From assembly GCF_000317125.1 (NCBI RefSeq), contig NC_019695.1, positions 732,336 to 796,335 of the forward strand: a DNA stretch of 64,000 nt, given 5' to 3'. Position numbers and translations under genes: made by a program. The notes below the pieces were generated by a model. The model was given only the letters and a program-made list of their open reading frames with translations, searched no databases and was not told where the DNA came from. Each line of letters begins with the position of its first letter. Position 1 is the stretch's first letter. Source of the DNA: Chroococcidiopsis thermalis PCC 7203. Lineage in GTDB: Bacteria > Cyanobacteriota > Cyanobacteriia > Cyanobacteriales > Chroococcidiopsidaceae. Shown one piece after another: positions 47,743 through 56,623 of the stretch.

Positions 47743-47901
47743 ATGTCATTGGTCATTGGTCATTTGTCATTTGTGACGAGTTTTTATCGTAGGGTGGGCA
47801 TTGTCCACGCTACCAGTAACATAAAGATTTTTAAACTAGGGGATGTGACAACATGAAACCATACGTCTTTAGATGAAAATCTAATATATAACGGTTTTTT
47901 A

Positions 47902-49590
47902 ATGCATCGTTCCCTCACTAGCAAAAATTCCACTTGGTTGCAGAGGTTTCTCGTAGCTATTTTAGTTTTAGGTATATTTTTTCGCTTAATTAACCTCGAT
48001 CGCAAAGTTTACTGGTTTGACGAAGGCTTTACTTCTTTAAGAGTTGGCGGTTATGTGATTCGAGAAGTCGTACAGCAGACTTTTAACGGGAAAATAATTG
48101 ATGTTAGCGAATTTCGGCAATATTTAAGTCCAAATCACAACCGCAATTGGCTAGATACGATCGAATCGTTAGCAATAGAAGATCCACAGCATCCACCACT
48201 TTATTATTTAATGTTGCGTCAGTGGATGCAATGGTTTGGTAATTCGGTGACAGCTATCCGCAGTTTGTCGGCTGTTACTAGCTTACTTGTATTTCCTTGC
48301 ATCTATTGGCTGTGCCGAGAATTATTTCCATTATCGCCCTTAACGGGATGGATGGCGATCGCTCTAGTGGCTATTTCTCCATTTCACGTCCTCTATGCTC
48401 AAGAAGCGCGACAGTATAGTTTATGGACTGTGACAATCTTACTTTCTAGTGCTGCTTTATTACAAGCAAAGCGCTGCTACAGTCGGTTGAATTGGGGAAT
48501 TTACGCGATCGCGATCGCATCTGCTCTATATACATTTTTATTTTCTGCTTTTGTAGCGATCGCGCACGGAATTTATATATTTGTAAGTGAAAATTCGAGT
48601 CGAAGGTGGCGCTGGACAAAAACAGTTCGAGCTTATTTATTTGCGACAAGTATAGCATTAGCAATCTTCACCCCTTGGATCGCGATCGCCATTCGTAACT
48701 ATGGCAGATTGCGAGATTCAACGAACTGGATATCCGCAGCTAAAATATCTGCTTGTCAGCTAGTCTTTTCGTGGGGAAATACGGTAAAACTAATTTTTTT
48801 CAATGTCACTAATTTAGACTTTTTAATCTTGCCATTGACTCTGATTTTAGTCGGATATGCAGCCTATTTTACCTATCGGTTTTCCGAACGTAAAGTTTGG
48901 TTGTTTCTGTTCACTCTATTTGGAGGTACAGCCTTATGTCTGGCAATTCCAGACTTTATCACTCAGGGACAAAGAACGCTACAAGCTCGATTTTTAATTC
49001 CCTGCTATCTCAGCATTCAAATTGCTGTTGCTTATCTTTTTACTACTAAAATTGTTTCCCCTCATTTTCCTCAATGGCAAAGAAAAATGTGGTTATGGAT
49101 AGCGATCGCTGTCTTCACAGGTGGGATATTTTCTTCTACTAAAATTGCTTACTCAGAAACTGCATGGAATAAAGGTAAAAATCAAAACGATCTTGAAATT
49201 GCTCGAATTATCAATCAGGCTGCTCGTCCGCTAGTCGTTGTCAGTAATTATCAATCTCTGTACGATTGTAATGCTACTTATTTATTTTCTTTTAGCCATT
49301 TTCTAAATCCAAACGTTAAGCTTTTGCTAGTCAATCAAAAAAATATTGAAATCAATGCAGATCAATTCAGTAATGTATTTTTATATAATCCCTGCGGTTT
49401 GACAGATTTTAAATCTAGCTTTGCCAGGGAGTTTTTAGCGCTGATAGCTCAGCTTAAAACAGAGCAAAATTATATAATAGAGCCAATAAATGTCGAACAG
49501 TCTAATGTTATTTGGTCATTAAAATCCGTGCAACGAACTATAGAGGGCGCACAGCCGTGCGCCCCCTACAAATGTATTTTACCTGCATAA
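47902..49590 (+). CDS. GT39-like membrane glycosyltransferase
   Basis: A 562-residue GT-C enzyme with about 11 membrane segments. The first lumenal loop carries the DE pair (Asp40-Glu41 in VYWFDEGFTS), and DPQHPPLYYLMLRQWMQWFG is the second family block. Such proteins move a sugar from a polyprenyl donor to a lipid, protein or glycan. The last 17 or so residues (IEGAQPCAPYKCILPA) and the stop codon are encoded by a palindromic repeat element (49538-49602), so the native C-terminus has probably been replaced. Confidence 0.8.
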   Translation: MHRSLTSKNSTWLQRFLVAILVLGIFFRLINLDRKVYWFDEGFTSLRVGGYVIREVVQQTFNGKIIDVSEFRQYLSPNHNRNWLDTIESLAIEDPQHPPLYYLMLRQWMQWFGNSVTAIRSLSAVTSLLVFPCIYWLCRELFPLSPLTGWMAIALVAISPFHVLYAQEARQYSLWTVTILLSSAALLQAKRCYSRLNWGIYAIAIASALYTFLFSAFVAIAHGIYIFVSENSSRRWRWTKTVRAYLFATSIALAIFTPWIAIAIRNYGRLRDSTNWISAAKISACQLVFSWGNTVKLIFFNVTNLDFLILPLTLILVGYAAYFTYRFSERKVWLFLFTLFGGTALCLAIPDFITQGQRTLQARFLIPCYLSIQIAVAYLFTTKIVSPHFPQWQRKMWLWIAIAVFTGGIFSSTKIAYSETAWNKGKNQNDLEIARIINQAARPLVVVSNYQSLYDCNATYLFSFSHFLNPNVKLLLVNQKNIEINADQFSNVFLYNPCGLTDFKSSFAREFLALIAQLKTEQNYIIEPINVEQSNVIWSLKSVQRTIEGAQPCAPYKCILPA

Positions 49591-49602
49591 GAAACGCTAT
49601 AG
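49538..49602. mobile_element. Short palindromic element inserted at a gene end
   Basis: A 65-base element bounded by CTATAG on both sides, with GAGGGCGCACAG/CCGTGCGCCCCCT as its core hairpin and TGTATTTTACCTGCATAAG in the right half. It shares the GGGCGCACAGC core with family B. It provides the end of the glycosyltransferase coding sequence. Confidence 0.55.
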
Positions 49603-49630
49603 TTACAGCCCTTCTTAAAAGATTCAGCCC

Positions 49631-49942
49631 CTAAATTTGACTTTTAACCTTGTAATCTGTCCTCAAAACTTCCGAATAGCCAGTTGTTAATTTTGCTGTA
49701 TTGATTGTCTGTTGTTTTGTAGTTTTTGGCATGTTGAAAAAAAAGTTTGTGAAAAGCCTAAAGCAGTAAATAGGAATTAGCAAAACCCAGAAAATAGTTG
49801 CTACAATTAAAATTGTAAAAGCTAAAAATCTATCTTCCACTGAAGGATTGGGCTGGCGATGAAAGAAGGTCATCCAATTCATCAAAAAGTAGCAACTGCC
49901 AGCTAAGAAAATGCAAATTGATGCTGCAATGATAGTGTTCAT
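49631..49942 (-). CDS. Small two-helix membrane protein, unknown
   Basis: About 103 residues from ATG 49942, or 107 from a GTG at 49954; neither has a clear SD. Two membrane segments (about 3-23 and 40-63; ICIFLAGSCYFLMNWM and FTILIVATIFWVLLIP) are followed by a basic, polar tail. No family recognised. It is convergent with the glycosyltransferase gene. Confidence 0.45.
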   Translation of the reverse strand: MNTIIAASICIFLAGSCYFLMNWMTFFHRQPNPSVEDRFLAFTILIVATIFWVLLIPIYCFRLFTNFFFNMPKTTKQQTINTAKLTTGYSEVLRTDYKVKSQI

Positions 49943-49954
49943 GCCAAATTTCAC

Positions 49955-50443
49955 GGTTTTAGGTTAAACAGCAGTCACAAATAGCTCTTGAGATTTGCTA
50001 TTTTGACGGTCATGCGTCATTTGCTAATTGCTCATATATTTCTCATCAGGGCTTTTCAGCTTAAATGAGACGTTAGACTTAGCAATCTGAGATAACTTGA
50101 AAATCGCTAGCAATCGCGTTATTGAATACACGTCATCGGCTTTTTATATTGTTTTTATTATTACTAACAACAATCGAGCGATAACTCTCCTTGCAAACAG
50201 TTTATGACAGATGAAGTTGCGATCGACTCAAATTAACTTCAAATTAACTATTTTATGATTTGGCAGCAACCGCAAATTTGCCGATCGGTGAAATTATCTA
50301 TATTTGTAATCGGGTGAAATTACGGAAAATCTAAAATTTTTAGAAAGATTGCTGAAAATTGACATGTGTGAACTCAGGGAATAACCGTAAGGGAGCAGAA
50401 AGATAGAAATACTCGCTACTCCTTCACGAAAACCCTCATTGCT
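49955..50443. other. AT-rich spacer between two minus-strand genes
   Basis: About 490 bases without a supported gene. It contains two ACTTCAAATTAACT-like direct repeats near 50228-50250 and two GAAATTA/GGTGAAATTA units near 50288-50322. It marks the left border of the surface-polysaccharide block. Confidence 0.4.
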
Positions 50444-51400
50444 TTAGGCTATTGACACAGTATGGAAAAGATGGTTTTCTGACCGATGGTAGGGCGATCG
50501 CGTCAATGTAAAGTGACTTTGGATCGAATCGGTAAGAGTAAAGAAATTTAATAATTGTTCCGCACCTTGCCGAGGATTCCAACCACATTGAAAATCAGGG
50601 AAAAACTGATGAATCTTGTCAAAAGTCATAAATAGACCGCGATCGCCAAAACCATGATGCCCAAAGCTAAAATTCTCAACTTGAAAAACTTCTGCTACCA
50701 TAGCAGCAATTTCTATCAGTTGATAGTTATGATTTGTATCACCAACATTAAAAATTTGTTGATGAACCAGAGGACGCGGTGCTTGGAGAATGCAATTGAT
50801 AATTTGGCAGATATCTAGAACGTGGACGACAGGACACCAAGATAGACCCTTGCCAGGAATATTAATCTTGTTAGCCGTCCAAGCTAATCCTGCCATATTG
50901 TTGAGAACGACATCAAAGCGAATGCGGGGAGAAGCACCGAAAGCTATTGCTGGACGGAGAATTGTCGGCGAGAATTCTGCCGAGGCGATCGTCAATAGAT
51001 CGCTTTCAATCGCAGCTTTACAAGTAGCAGAAGGAGTTTGAGGACGAACAGGAGATTCTTCCGTAACGTATTCTTCCTCACCCGCACCATAAACGCTACA
51101 GGACGACAGATAAATAAAGCGACTGACTCCAGCAGCTTTGGCTAAGTTTGCCAAGTGCATAGCATCTCTGTAGTGGAGGTTCCCAGCGATTTGCGGATGC
51201 AAAGCTTGAGTTCCACAGATTTCTCCCGTATGTATCACTGCGTCGAAATTTTGCAAGTCGGTGACTGCTAGCTGAATCAAAGATAAAGCAGCGCCAGCGT
51301 TTGCTTGACTGACGCTAATCACCTCATGACCTTGTTGTGTGAAGCAGGCAACAACAAGTGAACCTACATATCCTTCAGGATCGGTAACGAGTATTTTCAT
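50444..51400 (-). CDS. Extended SDR (NAD-dependent epimerase-like) with degenerate active site
   Basis: A 318-residue extended-SDR fold: ILVTDPEGYVGSLVVACFTQ at the N-terminus, FIYLSSCSVYGAG and SPTILRPAIAFGASPRIRFD. Two hallmark features deviate: the nucleotide motif GxxGxxG reads DPEGYVG, and the YxxxK pair reads S124-ATC-K128, so the catalytic Tyr is Ser. It may bind NAD(P) and a nucleotide sugar without ordinary epimerase chemistry. Position at the edge of a polysaccharide block suggests a sugar substrate. Confidence 0.75.
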   Translation of the reverse strand: MKILVTDPEGYVGSLVVACFTQQGHEVISVSQANAGAALSLIQLAVTDLQNFDAVIHTGEICGTQALHPQIAGNLHYRDAMHLANLAKAAGVSRFIYLSSCSVYGAGEEEYVTEESPVRPQTPSATCKAAIESDLLTIASAEFSPTILRPAIAFGASPRIRFDVVLNNMAGLAWTANKINIPGKGLSWCPVVHVLDICQIINCILQAPRPLVHQQIFNVGDTNHNYQLIEIAAMVAEVFQVENFSFGHHGFGDRGLFMTFDKIHQFFPDFQCGWNPRQGAEQLLNFFTLTDSIQSHFTLTRSPYHRSENHLFHTVSIA

Positions 51401-51457
51401 TATTTTCCGATAGCACCCTTGAATATCAGTTATCAGTTGTCAGTGACTAGGGACTGG

Positions 51458-51549
51458 TGACTCGTGGCTAGACTGAAACAACTATCTAGCCGCCAGTGGC
51501 TAGTGACTAGTGACTCGTGGCTAGACTGAAACAACTATCTAGCCGCCAG
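51458..51549. repeat. 39-base direct repeat inside heptamer arrays
   Basis: TGACTCGTGGCTAGACTGAA followed by ACAACTATCTAGCCGCCAG occurs at 51458-51496 and again, identical, at 51511-51549. Each unit also folds back on itself (GTGGCTAGA with TCTAGCCGC). More GGCTAGT heptamers flank both sides. Confidence 0.8.
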
Positions 51550-51574
51550 CCACTAGCCACTAGCCACTTCATAA

Positions 51575-52897
51575 TCATGCGACTGCTACAGGAGATTTTG
51601 CGGTTGGCTGAATGCCGAAATATGCTTCTTGTTCTGCCCGTAATTGGTCGCACAGTCTACCTGTGGGGAGTTCTACATCGTCGTAAGTGAGAACTTTATC
51701 TTTTGGCAAATCTCGCTTCAAGCGACAACCAACAGCCAAACCCATCGGTAAAAGATTTTGCGATCGCACCACGTCGGCATTTTCGCATTGTCCGTAAGTC
51801 ATGTACTCGCCAATCCCATCGAGAGTTTCTCCAGCTTTGAGGTCGATCTTGGCAGTGGTAACAACTTCGACTACAGCACCAGCAATCGGAGCCATAACAG
51901 GATCTTGACATAAAACCGCCCGCGCTACTGACAAGGGAACTTCAAAGTGGCAGAGATGGTAGGGAGTGTAAAAACTGTAGAGAGGACCTTCACCCAACTT
52001 GTAGAGATTGAGATAGTGTCTCTGTTTCGGGTCGTCGTGGGTTCCAAAGACATATACCCCTGGACCGGGTTTAGCACCAACGGCATAATCGACGATCCCA
52101 CCTAATGCTTTTAATTGGTCGAGATCGTATTTATTGGTCATTTCGTCTACATGACCGTCATGATAGTAGCCCAACATCCCGCGCTGGGCAACTTGCATAC
52201 CTGTAGCGTTAGCTACGATCGCCTGCTCGAAAGAAATCTTGGTTCCGTCAGCAAAACTCGTTACCATACAAGGGTTTTGTCCCCAACGCTGAGCAAAACC
52301 AGCTTGGGTGGTAGGATTGCGGTAAGGGTCTTGCAGTCCCTTAATATTGCCGCAGACTAGCGGAGTTAAACCAATACTCTTGACAAAACGGTAAAGATTC
52401 ATCTGCACGCCTGGTTGGTCGCCATCGCAAGCAGATAAGATAACCCCAGCGCGATCGGCATAGACTTTGAGAATAGGACCGATCGTCCCGTCGAGTTCCG
52501 CATTCATCATAATTACATGCTTGCGGTGGGCGATCGCCTTCATGACGACATGCGCCCCAAATTCTACCGCGCCCGTGACTTCAATCAAAGCATCAATGCC
52601 CGTAGCTTGACACAACAGCATTGCGTCATCTGTGACGGCATACTGTCCGGCGGCGATCGCTGCTTCTAAGCCAGATACAGTTTGGACGGCTTTTGCGTCA
52701 TCTATTCCCGCTTCCCGATAAGCACGCATGGCTTTATCGACATCGCGGTTAAAAATCGCCACCAGTTCCATACCTGGGACGGAATTGATAATTTGGTTGG
52801 CAATACCTCGTCCCATAAAGCCAGCACCAATCATCCCCACCCGAACGGGGTTACCTGCTTCTGCCCGTGCTTGTAAAGCGCGATCGACAATGATCAT
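51575..52897 (-). CDS. Homoserine dehydrogenase-like oxidoreductase with SAF domain (COG4091)
   Basis: About 440 residues from ATG 52897 (AAGGAAC upstream; the longer frame to 52936 is disfavoured). NAD(P)-binding VRVGMIGAGFMGRGIANQI, then DALIEVTGAVEFGAHVVMKA and NAELDGTIGPILKVYADRAG, and a C-terminal SAF-like domain (DLPKDKVLTYDDVELPTGRL). Members are called predicted homoserine dehydrogenases, but the SAF domain hints at a sugar or carboxylate substrate. It lies between an SDR gene and RTX hydrolases in a polysaccharide region. Confidence 0.82.
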   Translation of the reverse strand: MIIVDRALQARAEAGNPVRVGMIGAGFMGRGIANQIINSVPGMELVAIFNRDVDKAMRAYREAGIDDAKAVQTVSGLEAAIAAGQYAVTDDAMLLCQATGIDALIEVTGAVEFGAHVVMKAIAHRKHVIMMNAELDGTIGPILKVYADRAGVILSACDGDQPGVQMNLYRFVKSIGLTPLVCGNIKGLQDPYRNPTTQAGFAQRWGQNPCMVTSFADGTKISFEQAIVANATGMQVAQRGMLGYYHDGHVDEMTNKYDLDQLKALGGIVDYAVGAKPGPGVYVFGTHDDPKQRHYLNLYKLGEGPLYSFYTPYHLCHFEVPLSVARAVLCQDPVMAPIAGAVVEVVTTAKIDLKAGETLDGIGEYMTYGQCENADVVRSQNLLPMGLAVGCRLKRDLPKDKVLTYDDVELPTGRLCDQLRAEQEAYFGIQPTAKSPVAVA

Positions 52898-52927
52898 GAT
52901 GTATGTTCCTTGATAGTGAGTCGTGAA

Positions 52928-52981
52928 GGGGCGCACAGCCGTGCGCCCGAGTCGTAAGTAGGGGCGCGCAGCCGTGCGCCC
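52928..52981. repeat. Two tandem GGGGCGCACAGCCGTGCGCCC hairpins
   Basis: GGGCGCACAGCC / GTGCGCCC at 52928-52948 and GGGGCGCGCAGCC / GTGCGCCC at 52961-52981, separated by GAGTCGTAAGTA. These are bare cores of the family B elements at 10991 and 27613, without the ATAGC ends. Confidence 0.65.
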
Positions 52982-53180
52982 GAGCTGTTTATGTCATGCC
53001 ATCACAACGATGGAATACAGTACCTCAATTGGAGAATGAATCTAACATTCACTGAAAGCACTTTTGGGGTTATGGTTCCGAGATCATCTAACTTTAATGC
53101 TCTAGCATCGTTAAGGATAGAAAAGCGAAAGAGGGACAAAAAGCCCCTCCTGTAAGAGTTTTACTCAGCGATCGCCTCAA

Positions 53181-54515
53181 TTACGCCACTATACTAATTT
53201 GAGTTGGATTTAGGTTAGGCAAGCCGCTGAACTGAGCTATGGTGACAGCTGAGTTCGCACCAATGCCATCCACATCAAAACTCAATATCCCCGTAGCGGT
53301 ATCGTATAAAAAGTTAGCATTATTGCCGAGAGATTGGGGATTGTTACCACTAACAAACGTGCCAGTAGCAGCAGCAGTCAAACTTAACATTACCCCAGCT
53401 GTTAAACCACCACCGAAACCGCTAGCAGAGAATTGAATTAAATCGTCGGTGGCGTTAAAGTCAGTAATCGTATCGCCGCCATCTGTATAGGAGCGATACA
53501 CGAAGACATCTCTCCCACCGCCACCAGTTAGCACATCCGCCCCAGCGTCACCCGCGATCGCATTTCCCACCGCATTCCCGATCAGCGTGTCATTGTAGCT
53601 AGAGCCGTCAATGTATTCGATATTAACGAGCGTGTCGCGATCGATAGCGAACGTGCCTTGGCTTATACCTAAATCTTGTAGGGCTTCGTACCATAAACTA
53701 GCAATCTTACTGTAACCCGTCGTAGTAGGATGCAGCCCGTTATCATCTGGAGGTCTAGAAATATCGTCCGTCGTCAGAGAACTCATATCGACGAACTTAA
53801 CTTTTTTGCCCTCTGCTAGCTTTTGCTCTACAATCCCAGGAATGGCAGCATTGTACTCCGCTATCTTTTGTACCCGTTCCTGATTGTTGGCTGGTGGAAT
53901 GGTGGCTACAAATACATAAGTATCTGGGGAATACTGGACGATTTTGTCAATTAAATTGCTCAGTTCTTGGGACATTTGCCCTACAGAATCTCCGTAGGTG
54001 TCATTTGTGCCAATTGTTAATAGAACAATATCTGGTTGGGCAGTGTTCAGCCACTCATTAACTTTGCCGTCGATCTGGTCGATCGTCCAGCCACTATGTC
54101 CTTCATGGTCTTTATCGCGGAGAGTTGTAGGTCCATTAGACAGGGAACCAACAAAATCTATACTAATTCCATTAGCCTGCAATAACTCCGACAACTTCAG
54201 GCGATAGCCGCCTGAATCAGGATTGACATCACTGACAAAACCATAAGTAATTGAGTCACCCAGGGGCATTAACTTGGCTGTGCGCGTCGCTATGCCTGCA
54301 TTGAGGTCAACAGTAACACCACTGGTAGCGTTGAAATAACTAACCGTGTCGATCCCCGCGCCACCATCTAAAGCGTCTTTGCCCGTACCACCAATTAAAA
54401 TGTCATTGCCAGTTCCTCCAACCAGCGTGTCATCGCCTTCCCAGCCATAGATGATACTGTCCTGGGCATTGCCTTGTAAATTGTCAGCAGTTTTAGTACC
54501 AAATATTTCCGGCAA
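53181..54515 (-). CDS. RTX-GDSL-RTX secreted hydrolase, copy 1
   Basis: About 444 residues, starting at a TTG 7 bases after GGGGAG (54523-54528). N-terminal RTX nonapeptides GWEGDDTLVGGTGNDILIGG bind Ca2+. An SGNH/GDSL hydrolase follows: block I LMPLGDSITYG (Ser), block III TIGTNDTYGD and block V DDNGLHPTTTGYSK (Asp/His). The C-terminal part has RTX units and a beta-rich secretion domain ending in NPTQISIVA. No signal peptide is present, as expected for type I secretion. Acts presumably on an esterified surface polymer. A paralogue is immediately upstream. Confidence 0.85.
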   Translation of the reverse strand: MPEIFGTKTADNLQGNAQDSIIYGWEGDDTLVGGTGNDILIGGTGKDALDGGAGIDTVSYFNATSGVTVDLNAGIATRTAKLMPLGDSITYGFVSDVNPDSGGYRLKLSELLQANGISIDFVGSLSNGPTTLRDKDHEGHSGWTIDQIDGKVNEWLNTAQPDIVLLTIGTNDTYGDSVGQMSQELSNLIDKIVQYSPDTYVFVATIPPANNQERVQKIAEYNAAIPGIVEQKLAEGKKVKFVDMSSLTTDDISRPPDDNGLHPTTTGYSKIASLWYEALQDLGISQGTFAIDRDTLVNIEYIDGSSYNDTLIGNAVGNAIAGDAGADVLTGGGGRDVFVYRSYTDGGDTITDFNATDDLIQFSASGFGGGLTAGVMLSLTAAATGTFVSGNNPQSLGNNANFLYDTATGILSFDVDGIGANSAVTIAQFSGLPNLNPTQISIVA

Positions 54516-54522
54516 AACTCTA

Positions 54523-54528
54523 CTCCCC
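54523..54528 (-). promoter_or_regulatory. SD site deciding a TTG start
   Basis: GGGGAG lies 7 bases before TTG 54515 on the minus strand. The paralogous gene has the equivalent arrangement (AGGAG, 7 bases, TTG), and the following bases TAGAGTT are also shared, so the start is better supported than the upstream GTG at 54530. Confidence 0.6.
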
Positions 54529-54651
54529 ACACTTACTGGTTGACTGTTCTATCCGCACAATTACACCTATAGATAGATGTAACAGCTAGATAGCTACAGA
54601 ATCAACACGGCGAAGAGTATTTCCGCACGTTATGCTTTAGTTTTACCGAAA

Positions 54652-55983
54652 TTAAGCAATAATTTGGATTTGCTGCCAATTCAAACTAGGTAAGCTCCTG
54701 AGTCTGGCTATGGTAATAGCTGCATCAATCCCAACTCCATCTTGGTCAAAACTCAGGATGCCCGTGGCAGTATTGTAGAGAAAGTTGGCGCTTGTACCCA
54801 GAGCGAAGGGATTATCGCTGCTGACAAAAACACCTGTTGCTGCTTCTGTCAAGCTCAAAGGCGTACCTGCAATTAAGCCACCACCAAAATTAGCAGCAGA
54901 GAATTGAAAAAAGTCATCTGTACCAAAATCGGTAATGGTGTCGCTACCATGATGAGACGAGCGATAGATAAAGGTATCTATACCCCCACCTCCAGTTAGA
55001 ATATCCCTACTTGCACCACCTTCTAGGACGTTGTTACTAACATTGCCTAATAATTTATCCCTATAAGCCGTACCTATAACGTTTTCGACACTGCTTATGG
55101 TGTCACGCTCCACGATCGCGTTATACCATTTATTCCCAATTTTTTTGTAGCCTTGAGAACTGGGGTGAACGCCATCTGACCCGAGATCGTCAATGGTTAA
55201 ACTACCCTCTGCATCTACAAAAGCGACTTTTTTACCTTGGCTAACTTTATTGTTAACCAGTTGAGGAAGCAGAGCGTTAAAGTCTTCAGCGTTTTCTGCT
55301 GCTTCTGGTTTCACACCTTTAGATCCATTTGGATCGATCGGTGCAATGGAGGAAACAAAAATCTGCGTGTTGGGTGACTGTTGCGCAATGCGATCGATCA
55401 GGCGGCTCAGATCGCCATACATTTCATTGACAGAACTCGATCCCGTATCGTTCGTGCCAATTGTTAGTAGTATAATGTGCGGCTGATAGGTCTTGAGTAT
55501 ACCCGTGTCGAGTAAAGCAGAAATCTCATCAGTCGTCCACCCGCCATGTCCCTCATGGTCTTTATCGCCAAGACTGCTAGGTCCATTGGATAGCGAACCC
55601 ACAAAATCTATGCTCAAACCATCCGCGACAAAATTTTGCCACAACTGAATCCGGTAGGCTCCTGGGGTCGGTTCGACACGGTGTCCGCCTGCGGTTTTAG
55701 AATCGCCAAGAGGCATAATTCTCGGCGTTCCTGACGTTCCGTAGATCGGCGCTAAAATAACACCTCGATTGAGATCGGCTACAATCCCCCTGGTGGATTG
55801 GCTGTAGTCTACGGTATCGATACCGTCACCGCCAATCAGACGGTCTTTACCCTTACCTCCGATGAGAATATCGTTACCTGCTCCACCATCAATAGTATCG
55901 TCACCCCCAGCCCCATTGATGATGTCATTTTGGCGATCGCCACGCAAAATTTCGGTAGCTTCAGTACCGTTAATCGCGCTCAA
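54652..55983 (-). CDS. RTX-GDSL-RTX secreted hydrolase, copy 2
   Basis: Paralogue of the next gene, about 443 residues. RTX N-terminus GAGGDDTIDGGAGNDILIGG, GDSL block I IMPLGDSKTAGG, block III TIGTNDTGSS, block V GSDGVHPSSQGYKK, and the same C-terminal RTX/secretion region ending in QQIQIIA. The shared DKDHEGHGGWT and FVGSLSNGP mark a recent duplication. Start TTG 55983 is chosen because AGGAG (55991-55995) precedes it by 7 bases; it begins 2 bases after the rfbC stop, so it is in the rfbC operon. The GDSL catalytic residues are present in both copies. Confidence 0.85.
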   Translation of the reverse strand: MSAINGTEATEILRGDRQNDIINGAGGDDTIDGGAGNDILIGGKGKDRLIGGDGIDTVDYSQSTRGIVADLNRGVILAPIYGTSGTPRIMPLGDSKTAGGHRVEPTPGAYRIQLWQNFVADGLSIDFVGSLSNGPSSLGDKDHEGHGGWTTDEISALLDTGILKTYQPHIILLTIGTNDTGSSSVNEMYGDLSRLIDRIAQQSPNTQIFVSSIAPIDPNGSKGVKPEAAENAEDFNALLPQLVNNKVSQGKKVAFVDAEGSLTIDDLGSDGVHPSSQGYKKIGNKWYNAIVERDTISSVENVIGTAYRDKLLGNVSNNVLEGGASRDILTGGGGIDTFIYRSSHHGSDTITDFGTDDFFQFSAANFGGGLIAGTPLSLTEAATGVFVSSDNPFALGTSANFLYNTATGILSFDQDGVGIDAAITIARLRSLPSLNWQQIQIIA

Positions 55984-55985
55984 CT

Positions 55986-56534
55986 CTAGACTCCTACACT
56001 CACGGGTTCTAATAGTAAAGACCAAGTTGCATCTTTAGGCGAAATCTCGGTCACAGGTAAGCGCCACTCAATCGCCAGCGCCGGATCGTTGTAGCGCAGT
56101 CCTTTTTCGTAACCTGGAGTGTAAAACTCGCTCACTTGATACACGACTTCAGCATTAGGCGTGAGGGTTTGATAGCCATGAGCAAACAAATCCGGTACGT
56201 ATAAAGCTCTGCGATTCTCTGCCGAGAGTTCTACGCCAATATGTGACAAATATGTCGGAGAATCAGGACGCATATCGATAATTACGTCATAAATTGCACC
56301 TTGAGTACACCGGACTAACTTAGTTTCTGTAGCTGGGGGAGTTTGATAGTGCATCCCCCTGAGCGTGCCTTTTTTGTGGTTAAAAGACAAATTACATTGA
56401 GCGACAGTTGGCTTTAATCCGTGGTCGATAAATTCCTTCATGCAAAAAGTTCGAGCAAAAAAACCTCTACGATCGACTCGCTCGTCTAAGTCAATAATGA
56501 ATGCGCCTTTGAGTTTTGTTTCGATAAATTTCAT
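55986..56534 (-). CDS. rfbC: dTDP-4-dehydrorhamnose 3,5-epimerase RfbC
   Basis: Epimerises dTDP-4-keto-6-deoxyglucose on the way to dTDP-L-rhamnose, for surface glycans. About 182 residues with DERVDRRGFFARTFCMKEF, KGTLRGMHYQTPP (His active site), DMRPDSPTYLSH and DLFAHGYQTLTPNAEVVYQV. ATG 56534 is taken because GGAG lies 6 bases upstream (56541-56544), rather than the first in-frame codon at 56558. rfbA, rfbB and rfbD are not in the window. Confidence 0.92.
   Translation of the reverse strand: MKFIETKLKGAFIIDLDERVDRRGFFARTFCMKEFIDHGLKPTVAQCNLSFNHKKGTLRGMHYQTPPATETKLVRCTQGAIYDVIIDMRPDSPTYLSHIGVELSAENRRALYVPDLFAHGYQTLTPNAEVVYQVSEFYTPGYEKGLRYNDPALAIEWRLPVTEISPKDATWSLLLEPVSVGV
55991..55995 (-). 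promoter_or_regulatory. SD site within the end of rfbC deciding a TTG start
   Basis: AGGAG lies within the last codons of rfbC and 7 bases before TTG 55983. An ATG at 56025 is in frame, but would require a 40-base overlap and no SD. The matching site at 54523-54528 in the paralogue supports this choice. Confidence 0.55.
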
Positions 56535-56623
56535 GAATGTCTCCAAAAAAAATTGCAATGAATGTCTATAACTAAACCCGAGCTCTCCGTCCTCATCTTG
56601 AGATTTAAAGCAGTGCTTTATCT

